Assembly: GCA_009702305.1 (NCBI GenBank)
Contig: WLIH01000130.1
Span: 1-7,225 of the forward strand
Reading direction: 5' to 3'
Origin: Actinomycetota bacterium
GTDB taxonomy: Bacteria > Actinomycetota > Actinomycetes > Propionibacteriales > Nocardioidaceae
DNA length: 7,225 bases
In this document: one piece after another, positions 1 through 4,857 of the stretch
Numbering within the stretch: the stretch's first letter is position 1
How the letters are laid out: each line of letters opens with the position of its first letter
Notes under the pieces: model-generated
What the model saw: the letters and a program-made list of their open reading frames with translations, nothing else
Databases searched by the model: none
Told to the model about the DNA's origin: nothing
Made by a program: the position numbers and the translations under genes

Positions 1-98
1 CCGGCCGACGAGCGTGAGTTCGTCCGCCGCCTCGAGCTCAAGGGCATCCCGACGACCGTGCGGGACACCCGCGGCCGGGAGATCGACGGCGCCTGCGG
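1..98 (+). repeat. Direct repeat, left copy (rlmN 3' coding sequence)
   Basis: Bases 1-98 match 2430-2527 without a mismatch in the same orientation. The repeat may extend further left outside the window, because the right copy has 47 more rlmN-like bases upstream (2383-2429). Identity ends abruptly at the third base of the Gly codon right after the catalytic Cys codon. Confidence 0.95.
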
Positions 99-120
99 TC
101 AACTGGCGGCCTCTGAGTAG
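1..120 (+). CDS. rlmN: RlmN 3' end (partial, 39 residues), 23S rRNA/tRNA adenine-C2 methyltransferase
   Basis: This is the C-terminus of the radical-SAM enzyme RlmN, which methylates C2 of A2503 in 23S rRNA and A37 in some tRNAs. Frame 1 is open from the first base to TAG at 118-120 and contains the RlmN signature [19 protein letters not shown]. The Cys in ACGQL (codon 94-96) corresponds to the methyl-carrying catalytic Cys of E. coli RlmN (Cys355), so the visible part keeps its key residue. The first 98 bases are identical to 2430-2527. From base 99 the codons for Gly-Gln-Leu-Ala-Ala-Ser are GGT CAA CTG GCG GCC TCT, less GC-rich and synonymous with the copy at 2549. I infer that the body is host rlmN and the tail came with the inserted segment. 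Whether the gene is full length to the left cannot be seen. Confidence 0.9.
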   Translation, partial: PADEREFVRRLELKGIPTTVRDTRGREIDGACGQLAASE

Positions 121-279
121 GTTCTGACGGTCTTCAGCGGAGCGGTTCTCGGGGGAGGAATCACTCCGGCCCGGTGGCCAGTGCGTGTGAACTTGGCTGC
201 AGGTCGGGTTGATTCGGATGAAGGTGGTGTAGCGACCCAGGGGCGGAAGCTTGGTCTCGACTATGGCGTGCGCGCTTGT

Positions 280-1221
280 TCACGTCTCCGACGAGTGCTT
301 GCTGGCCGTCTCAGTGGAATCTTCGGTAGCCGAATCACCAGGAAGCGCCGCAGGGGTCGCAGCCCAACTGGCAAGCAACGCGAGCGCGTCCTGACTCGGG
401 GAACTCGGCTCCGCGGTGTAGATCAGCAGGCTCTGATCGGTGTCCCCAGGCAACGGCATCGACTCGAACTGGATGTCCAAGTCGCCGACGACCGGGTGGT
501 GCAACAGTTTGGTACCACTGGTGTGTACCTGGACGTCATGCGCGGCCCATCGGACCCGGAACTCGTCACTACGGGTCGAGAGCTCCCCAACGAGGTCGGT
601 GAGGTTCTTGTTGAAGGGGTCCCGCCCGGCCTCGGCGCGCAGGATCGCGACGGTATCGGTCGCGACCTTGTGCCAGTCCCGGAAGAACGTTGTTGCACCC
701 GGGTCGAGGAACACGAACCTGGTCATGTTCGGCGGGCTCATTTCGTAGACCGGCGACATCAGGACCTGCCCCAGCCGGTTGGCAGCCAAGATGTCTCCTC
801 GACTGTTGAGCACGAAGGCCGCTGAACCGAGCATCGAGTCCAAGATCCTCTGCACCGTGGTGCGGACCCGTTGCTGCCCGGGCCGGCGTCGCGGCTGGCG
901 TTTGGTTCCAGCGGTGCGAATGAGTCGCACAAGGTGCTCACGTTCAACGCCGTCGAGCTGCAACGCCCGGGCAATGGCCTCGACCACGCTCTCAGAGACA
1001 CCCGTGGCATTGCCCCGTTCGAGCCGGGTGTAGTACTCGCTGGAGATCCCCGCGAGCAAGGCGACCTCCTCACGGCGCAGACCTGCCACCCGACGACGCC
1101 CACCGCCGTAGTCCGGCAGACCAGCCTGTGCGGGGGTGATCCGGGCACGCCGAGTGCTGAGGAACTCCTTGATCTCCGATCGCAAGTCACCCCTCGCGAC
1201 AGGGTCGTTCGATTCGGCCAT
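280..1221 (-). CDS. XRE-family regulator with MmyB-like ligand-binding domain
   Basis: This 313-residue protein is a one-component transcription factor. Residues about 42-100 form an XRE helix-turn-helix, with the family hallmarks GLRREEVALLAGIS and YYTRLERGN. Residues about 120-275 resemble the MmyB-like, PAS-type ligand-binding domain (LNSRGDILAANRLGQVL, then FLDPGATTFFRDWHKVA). The last 38 residues are a low-complexity Ala/Ser/Thr/Glu tail. The start at 1221 (MAESND) is chosen because the frame stays open upstream to 1809 but runs antisense through the dehydrogenase gene, has no family similarity there, and family members start about 40 residues before the HTH. The gene diverges from the dehydrogenase at 1370, which it probably controls; this pairing is common in actinobacteria. 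The ligand is unknown. Codon use (ACT, GGT, TTG, TCT) is less GC-rich than in genes right of 2550. Confidence 0.88.
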   Translation of the reverse strand: MAESNDPVARGDLRSEIKEFLSTRRARITPAQAGLPDYGGGRRRVAGLRREEVALLAGISSEYYTRLERGNATGVSESVVEAIARALQLDGVEREHLVRLIRTAGTKRQPRRRPGQQRVRTTVQRILDSMLGSAAFVLNSRGDILAANRLGQVLMSPVYEMSPPNMTRFVFLDPGATTFFRDWHKVATDTVAILRAEAGRDPFNKNLTDLVGELSTRSDEFRVRWAAHDVQVHTSGTKLLHHPVVGDLDIQFESMPLPGDTDQSLLIYTAEPSSPSQDALALLASWAATPAALPGDSATEDSTETASKHSSET

Positions 1222-1227
1222 ACCCCC

Positions 1228-1233
1228 ACTGTA
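1228..1233 (-). promoter_or_regulatory. Candidate -10 box for leaderless transcription of the XRE regulator
   Basis: On the minus strand TACAGT fits the actinobacterial TANNNT consensus and lies six bases before the ATG at 1221, which would place the transcription start on the A of the start codon. The only purine run before the ATG (GGGGG, one base away) is too close to be a normal Shine-Dalgarno. No convincing -35 hexamer is visible at 16-18 bases. Confidence 0.45.
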
Positions 1234-1252
1234 CGAACCTTCAGGCGCCCGC

Positions 1253-1286
1253 GGGGGTCCCTGCCAGTGACCCCCTCGACAGGGTC
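1253..1286. promoter_or_regulatory. Candidate operator: alternating GGGTC/GACCC half-sites between the divergent genes
   Basis: GGGGGTC at 1253-1259 and GACCCCC at 1269-1275 form a perfect 7-bp inverted repeat with a 9-base spacer. A further GGGTC at 1282-1286 forms a second inverted pair with GACCC at 1269-1273. Half-site starts are therefore 13-14 bases apart (1255, 1269, 1282). The position, 32 bases upstream of the regulator start and between the two divergent genes, suits autoregulation and control of the dehydrogenase by the XRE protein. This is inferred from symmetry and position only. Confidence 0.4.
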
Positions 1287-1352
1287 TCCCGCACCCGCAC
1301 GCGGCCTGGTTCTGTAGTTGGGGCGATCGTGACACGGCGGTTGCCAGACGAG

Positions 1353-1360
1353 AGAAGGAG
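1353..1360 (+). promoter_or_regulatory. Shine-Dalgarno of the SDR gene
   Basis: AGAAGGAG lies nine bases before the ATG at 1370. It is a strong match to the anti-Shine-Dalgarno and fixes the dehydrogenase start. Confidence 0.8.
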
Positions 1361-1369
1361 TGAGCTCGC

Positions 1370-2215
1370 ATGAGCGAGAAGAAGGTTTGGTTCATCACCG
1401 GGGCAGGTCGTGGTCTGGGCGTCGACATCACACGGTCAGCCCTGGCAGCCGGGCACGCGGTGGTCGCTACCGCCCGCAATACCGACTCCATCACCACCGC
1501 TCTCGGTGAGCACGACGCCCTCCTTGTCGTCCAGCTCGACGTGACCAACGAGGCCGAAGCCGCCGTTGCAGTGCAGGCAGCGGTCGAACGGTTCGGCCGC
1601 GTCGACGTGCTCGTCAACAACGCCGGAAGCTTCAAAGCCGGGTTCTTCGAGGAGATCACCCCTGAGGACTTCCGCTCCCAGATCGAGACCACCCTGTTCG
1701 GACCCGTCAACCTCACCCGCGCCGCACTTCCCACGATGCGCGCCCAGCGCAGCGGACTGGTCATCACCATCTCCTCGACCGCAGGGATCAACGCCGCCGG
1801 CGACTTCATGACCCCCTACGCGGCCTCCAAGTTCGGAGTCGAAGGATTCATGGAGAGCCTGACCTCCGAGATCACACCGTTCGGCATCGACACGATGCTC
1901 GTCGAACCCGGCTTCTTCCGCACCGAGCTTCTCAGCCCCCAGTCGACCCAGTACGCCGTCCCGACGATCGAGGACTACGCCGAACGGTCCGCGGCGACCA
2001 CGGCAGCGTGGCAAGGAATGGACGGCCAGCAGGCCGGCGATCCCGCGAAGCTCGCTGACGCTCTCGTACAGCTCGCGGACTCCGATCAGCCCCCGCTGCG
2101 CTTCGTCGCCGGAAGCGACGCGGTCGGAGCCGTCGAGGAGAAAGCCCGCCTCCTGCTCGCCCAGGCAGACGCGCACCGCGAACTGTCCGCCACCCTGGCG
2201 CACGACAACACCTGA
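1370..2215 (+). CDS. Classical short-chain dehydrogenase/reductase, 17beta-HSD-like
   Basis: This 281-residue cytosolic NAD(P)-dependent oxidoreductase has the full classical SDR set. The cofactor motif TGAGRGLG is at residues 10-17, an acidic LDVT motif at 56-59, and LVNNAG at 81-86. The catalytic residues are Ser136 (ISSTAG), Tyr150 and Lys154 (YAASK). Arg36 after the second beta strand (VATAR) suggests preference for NADP(H). Length and the C-terminal substrate region (EPGFFRTEL at about 179-187) match the 17beta-hydroxysteroid-dehydrogenase-like SDRs, a group whose members reduce or oxidise many different carbonyls or alcohols, so the substrate cannot be named. The start is supported by the Shine-Dalgarno at 1353-1360. 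It diverges from the XRE regulator and is followed 36 bases later by a nitroreductase-like fragment, which may have been its operon partner. Confidence 0.92.
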   Translation: MSEKKVWFITGAGRGLGVDITRSALAAGHAVVATARNTDSITTALGEHDALLVVQLDVTNEAEAAVAVQAAVERFGRVDVLVNNAGSFKAGFFEEITPEDFRSQIETTLFGPVNLTRAALPTMRAQRSGLVITISSTAGINAAGDFMTPYAASKFGVEGFMESLTSEITPFGIDTMLVEPGFFRTELLSPQSTQYAVPTIEDYAERSAATTAAWQGMDGQQAGDPAKLADALVQLADSDQPPLRFVAGSDAVGAVEEKARLLLAQADAHRELSATLAHDNT

Positions 2216-2251
2216 TCCCTCATCTCGTAGACCGGAGCACCAGGAGTCCCG

Positions 2252-2362
2252 ATGCCACTGACCCGCGAGTGCGAACCCAGCACCTACCCCGACGCACGAG
2301 ATCAGGTGAAGCTGTTCGAGGACACCAACGGCGCCGAAGGCCAGACGCATCGAGTGAACTAA
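2252..2362 (+). pseudogene. 5' fragment of a deazaflavin-dependent nitroreductase-like gene (truncated)
   Basis: An ATG with Shine-Dalgarno AGGAG at 2242-2246 (spacing 5) opens a 36-codon frame ending in TAA at 2360-2362. The peptide begins MPLTRECEPS, continues through ARDQVKLFE and ends in TNGAEGQTHRVN. From memory, this matches the N-terminus of the Ddn-type F420-dependent nitroreductase family, whose members begin with a similar MPL...EPS...ARDQVELYE...GTEGTTLR pattern and run to about 130-160 residues. The flavin-binding core is absent, because the sequence changes to an rlmN fragment at about 2383. The gene is therefore read as truncated at the right edge of the insert. It sits 36 bases after the SDR in the same direction, so the two probably formed an operon in the donor. 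The family assignment relies on about 30 residues and is moderate. Confidence 0.55.
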
Positions 2363-2382
2363 GGGTGCATGTTAAGAGCGGA

Positions 2383-2549
2383 TGATCCCGCTCAACCCGA
2401 CGCCCGGCTCGAAGTGGACCGCCTCGCATCCGGCCGACGAGCGTGAGTTCGTCCGCCGCCTCGAGCTCAAGGGCATCCCGACGACCGTGCGGGACACCCG
2501 CGGCCGGGAGATCGACGGCGCCTGCGGCCAGCTCGCCGCGTCGGAGTAG
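2383..2549 (+). pseudogene. rlmN: Second copy of the rlmN 3' end (5'-truncated)
   Basis: The frame from 2382 to TAG at 2547-2549 reads [11 protein letters not shown], then the same C-terminal RlmN sequence as at 1-120, including the catalytic ACGQL Cys and the final [14 protein letters not shown] is the conserved RlmN stretch that normally follows HVNL; that preceding part is missing and replaced by unrelated sequence, so the radical-SAM core is absent. The final codons (GGC CAG CTC GCC GCG TCG) have the GC-rich use seen in the chromosomal genes, and a strong inverted repeat follows 12 bases later. I therefore think this is the native gene end, displaced by the insertion. The ATG at 2382 could in principle start a 55-residue peptide, but I see no good ribosome site. 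Confidence 0.85.
2430..2527 (+). repeat. Direct repeat, right copy (rlmN 3' coding sequence)
   Basis: This stretch is identical to bases 1-98 in the same orientation, offset 2429 bases. Six of the next eight codons differ synonymously between the copies, so the identical block has a sharp right edge. Confidence 0.95.
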
Positions 2550-2560
2550 CCGCCGCCCCG

Positions 2561-2621
2561 ATAGTCCGTCACGAAATGGTCGTCCTGGATGCGTCGGGAC
2601 GACCACTTCGTGACGGAGTAT
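2561..2621. terminator. 25-bp imperfect inverted repeat after the native rlmN end
   Basis: Arms 2561-2585 and 2597-2621 pair over 25 positions with two mismatches around an 11-base loop. The core is CCGTCACGAAATGGTCGTCC against its near-complement. It begins 12 bases after the rlmN stop, which suits a terminator, but there is no T-tract after it. The arms are longer than usual for a simple terminator, so a dispersed intergenic palindrome is an alternative. Confidence 0.6.
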
Positions 2622-2693
2622 CCCCGCCGCAGGCGTCTCGTGACATTCACGTGGCGGTCACCTGGGGTGGGGCCGGCGTTGCCGGCGCGTCCC

Positions 2694-2699
2694 TAGCGT
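2694..2699 (+). promoter_or_regulatory. Candidate -10 box for the mannosyltransferase gene
   Basis: TAGCGT fits TANNNT and ends seven bases before the ATG at 2707, so transcription would start at or next to the start codon. The GAGG at 2702-2705 is only one base from the ATG, too near for standard ribosome binding, which is consistent with a leaderless mRNA. No clear -35 element is seen. Confidence 0.4.
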
Positions 2700-2706
2700 C
2701 CGAGGC

Positions 2707-3873
2707 ATGAGCAACGTGCACGACCTGCCGCGCAGCTCCGACCGTCTCCGGGTGCTGGTGGTGGCGGAGTCGTTCCTGCCCCAGGTCAACGGCGTCACCA
2801 ACTCCGTACGCCGGGTGCTGGAGCACCTCGAGGCCGAGGGCCACGTGGCCGAGCTGGTCGCCCCGACGGGCCCGTCGTCCTACGCCGGCTTCGCGGTGAC
2901 CCACGCCCGCGGGGCCAACCTGCCCTTCTACCGGGACTTCCGGATCGGCATCGAGACCCGGCGCCGGCTGCGAGCGGTGATGGTGCGGATGCGTCCCGAT
3001 GTCGTGCACATCGCCTCACCGGCGACGCTCGGCTACCAGGCGGCGCGCGCGGCGGCCGACCTCGGCATCCCGACGGTGGCGATCTACCAGACCGACCTGG
3101 TCGGCTTCGCCGAGCGCTACGCCATCGCCGGCGGCGCTCGCGCCATGTCGGCCCTCACACGTCGCATCCACGCTCGGGTCGACCGGACGCTTGCCCCGTC
3201 GTCGGCGAGTCTGCGCCAGCTCGCGGAGCTCGGTGTCCCGCGTACGTCGCTGTGGCCGCGTGGCGTCGACCTCGTCGCCTTCCATCCGTCGCGTCGTGAC
3301 GACCGGCTGCGGCGGGCGATCGCCCCCGAGGGCCAGCTGATCGTGGGGTACGTCGGACGCCTGGCGCCGGAGAAGGAGCTCGGACTGCTCACGGTGCTCG
3401 ACGCCGACCCGCGCTACGCCGTCGTGGTCGTCGGCGGCGGACCGGAGGAGCAGCGGCTGCGCGAGCTGCTGCCGCGCACCCGCTTCCTCGGCGTGCTGCA
3501 CGGCGACGAGCTCGGAGCGGCGTACGCCTCCCTCGACGTCTTCGTGCACACGGGCCGCCACGAGACCTACTGCCAGTCGGCCCAGGAGGCGCTGGCGTCC
3601 GGGGTGCCGGTGGTGGCGCCCCGCAGCGGCGGACCGGTCGACGTCGTCGACGACGGTGTCGCCGGACTGCTCTACGAGCCGGGCGACGCGGCCGCGCTGG
3701 CGGCGTACGTCGACGGCCTGGCCCGCGACCCCCTGGCCCGTCGACGGATGGGGCTGGCCGCCCGCCGCAGTGTCGCGGGTCGTTCGTGGCGCTCGGTCAA
3801 CGACGCGCTGATCGAGCACTACCGCGAGGTGATCGGCGCGACCACCGTCGAGGCGACCCGCGCCGCCGGCTGA
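2707..3873 (+). CDS. mgtA: GT4 glycosyltransferase, MgtA-type GDP-mannose-dependent alpha-mannosyltransferase
   Basis: This 388-residue retaining glycosyltransferase has a GT-B fold. The N-terminal acceptor domain carries ESFLPQVNGVTNSV at 21-34, characteristic of the MgtA/PimB-like actinobacterial group, and HIASPATLGY at 101-110. The C-terminal donor domain carries VGYVGRLAPEKE at 213-224 (Arg218 and Lys223, the phosphate-binding pair), VVVGGGPEEQRLR from about 240, and the EX7E motif Glu286-Glu294 (ETYCQSAQE) followed by ASGVPVVAPRSGGP. Characterised relatives (mycobacterial and corynebacterial MgtA) transfer mannose from GDP-mannose to a glycolipid such as glucuronosyl-diacylglycerol at the inner membrane face. 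Donor and acceptor here are inferred from family. There is no signal peptide or membrane segment. The length suits the family. The gene has its own upstream region and converges on the LOG-family gene, with one base between the two stop codons. Confidence 0.85.
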   Translation: MSNVHDLPRSSDRLRVLVVAESFLPQVNGVTNSVRRVLEHLEAEGHVAELVAPTGPSSYAGFAVTHARGANLPFYRDFRIGIETRRRLRAVMVRMRPDVVHIASPATLGYQAARAAADLGIPTVAIYQTDLVGFAERYAIAGGARAMSALTRRIHARVDRTLAPSSASLRQLAELGVPRTSLWPRGVDLVAFHPSRRDDRLRRAIAPEGQLIVGYVGRLAPEKELGLLTVLDADPRYAVVVVGGGPEEQRLRELLPRTRFLGVLHGDELGAAYASLDVFVHTGRHETYCQSAQEALASGVPVVAPRSGGPVDVVDDGVAGLLYEPGDAAALAAYVDGLARDPLARRRMGLAARRSVAGRSWRSVNDALIEHYREVIGATTVEATRAAG

Positions 3874-3893
3874 GTCAGCCGATCAGGGCGGCG
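3861..3893. terminator. Inverted repeat spanning both convergent stop codons
   Basis: CGGCTGA-G-TCAGCCG at 3867-3881 is a perfect 15-base palindrome containing both stop codons, TGA at 3871-3873 and the complementary TCA at 3875-3877. CGCCGCC at 3861-3867 can also pair with GGCGGCG at 3887-3893, giving a larger interrupted hairpin. With convergent genes one base apart, this could work as a bidirectional terminator, although there is no T-tract. Confidence 0.4.
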
Positions 3894-4804
3894 GCCTCCT
3901 CGACCGTCTCGACCAGGTGCACGTGCTGCTCCATCGGGCGGCCGCGGGCCAGCGCCTGCAGCAATGGCCAGGCCGGCAGCTCCTCGGTCCAGTGCGACCG
4001 GCCGACGAGCACCATCGGGGCGGTCGTGGACTCGTCGGCGTAGTAGTTCTCGCAGGCGTCCTGGAAGATCTCCTGCACCGTGCCGCCCGCTCCGGGCAGG
4101 AACACGATGCCGGCGTCGCACACCTCCAGCAGGATCGCCTCCCGGGTGGCGTTGCGGAGGTACTTCGCGATCGCGGTGGCGAACAGGTTCGGCGGCTCGT
4201 GGCCGTAGTGCCAGGTCGGGATGCCGAGGGTCTGCGTCGGTCGCGTCGACTGACCGAGCACCTGCCGGGCGGCCGCCGCCCACGCGTCCACCGACGGCCG
4301 GAAGGACGGCACCCGCGCCAGCCGGGTGAGCGCGTCGGCGAGAGCGTCCGCGGGTTGGTGCGCGAGCCTGGCGCCGAGGTTGGCTGCCTCCATCGCCCCC
4401 GGGCCGCCGCCCGTCGCGACCGTGCGACGCTCACCCAGCAGCCGCCCGAGGCGGGCCGCGTCGGCGTAGGCGCGCCGTCCGCGCTCCAGCGCGTGCCCGC
4501 CCATCACGCCGCACAGGTGCCGCTCGGCGACCCAGGCCTCGAGAGCCTGATCGATGGCGTGGTCGTGCAGCGCCCGCGCCAGGGCGTCGTCGGGGCAGCG
4601 GGTCTGCTCGGCCCACGCGTAGACCCGGGCGTCGAGGCTGTCGGCGTAGCGGGGCGCGTCGTAGAGCTCGTCGGCGGTGTAGAGGCCGGCGCGTCGTACG
4701 TCGACGGGCACGTCGTCCAGGCCGCTGCCCATCGCCGCGGCCGCCTGTCGACGGCTGCGGCCCGAGACCTCGTCGTGGCGGACCCGGCCGCGCGTGCGTG
4801 TCAC
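3875..4804 (-). CDS. LOG-family Rossmann nucleotide-binding protein
   Basis: This is a 309-residue soluble protein of the LOG/'lysine decarboxylase-like' fold. It has the nucleotide-binding motif TGGGPGAMEAANLGA at 131-145 and the active-site motif LPGAGGTVQE at 236-245, where Glu245 is the expected catalytic Glu, preceded by Arg221 (NATREAILLEV). Relatives are nucleoside-5'-monophosphate glycosylases (cytokinin-activating LOG, PpnN); the substrate here is not known. The second motif reads PGAGGT instead of the usual PGGxGT. The protein is longer than simple LOG enzymes (about 190 residues), with roughly 95 extra N-terminal residues and an inserted segment at about 150-200. The GTG start at 4804 is supported by a TANNNT box six bases upstream; an ATG at codon 25 is the alternative. 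It lies 53 bases downstream of the RIO kinase gene, separated by a strong hairpin. Confidence 0.82.
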   Translation of the reverse strand: MTRTRGRVRHDEVSGRSRRQAAAAMGSGLDDVPVDVRRAGLYTADELYDAPRYADSLDARVYAWAEQTRCPDDALARALHDHAIDQALEAWVAERHLCGVMGGHALERGRRAYADAARLGRLLGERRTVATGGGPGAMEAANLGARLAHQPADALADALTRLARVPSFRPSVDAWAAAARQVLGQSTRPTQTLGIPTWHYGHEPPNLFATAIAKYLRNATREAILLEVCDAGIVFLPGAGGTVQEIFQDACENYYADESTTAPMVLVGRSHWTEELPAWPLLQALARGRPMEQHVHLVETVEEAAALIG

Positions 4805-4810
4805 GAGCCG

Positions 4811-4816
4811 AACCTA
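4811..4816 (-). promoter_or_regulatory. Candidate -10 box for leaderless LOG-family gene
   Basis: On the minus strand TAGGTT fits TANNNT and stands six bases before the GTG at 4804, the same spacing as at the XRE regulator. It directly follows the hairpin at 4816-4853 and shares one base with it. No Shine-Dalgarno precedes the GTG. No clear -35 hexamer is visible. Confidence 0.45.
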
Positions 4817-4853
4817 CGCCGAGCCGGGGCGCCATTGCCGCCCGGCTCGGCGT
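4816..4853. terminator. Hairpin between RIO kinase and LOG-family genes
   Basis: ACGCCGAGCCGGG (4816-4828) and CCCGGCTCGGCGT (4841-4853) form a perfect 13-bp GC-rich stem with a 12-base loop. It begins four bases after the RIO kinase stop codon (read on the minus strand) and probably ends that transcript. A T-tract is absent, as is common for high-GC actinobacterial hairpins. Confidence 0.7.
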
Positions 4854-4857
4854 CCGG

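Larger units (their letters stand above)
99..2383. other. Putative horizontally acquired insertion in the 3' end of rlmN
   Basis: This segment of about 2.3 kb lies between two copies of the rlmN 3' end. It contains a regulator, a divergent dehydrogenase and a truncated nitroreductase-like gene. Base composition differs from the flank: 421-480 has 35 G+C of 60, whereas 3421-3480 has 47 of 60. Its left edge supplies recoded final codons and a stop for rlmN; its right edge cuts a gene just before an rlmN fragment. I see no integrase, transposase, terminal inverted repeats or IS ends. Site-specific integration, plasmid integration through rlmN homology, and one-sided homologous plus illegitimate recombination all remain possible. 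The boundaries are inferred from where the two rlmN copies diverge. Confidence 0.65.

Noticed and set aside
181..825. 214-codon plus-strand frame
   Set aside because: It is antisense to the XRE regulator, has shadow-like Arg/Val-rich composition and no recognisable domain.
1222..1809. Upstream extension of the XRE regulator frame to 1809 (509 residues)
   Set aside because: The extra 196 residues lie antisense to the dehydrogenase coding region and through the intergenic region, with no family similarity. The HTH family starts near 1221.
1436..2350. 304-codon minus-strand frame
   Set aside because: It is the complement of the dehydrogenase gene, which has a full SDR motif set and a strong ribosome site.
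99..2383. IS element or integrase-bearing element
   Set aside because: No transposase, tyrosine or serine recombinase, or terminal inverted repeats were found; the ends do not match each other when reverse-complemented.
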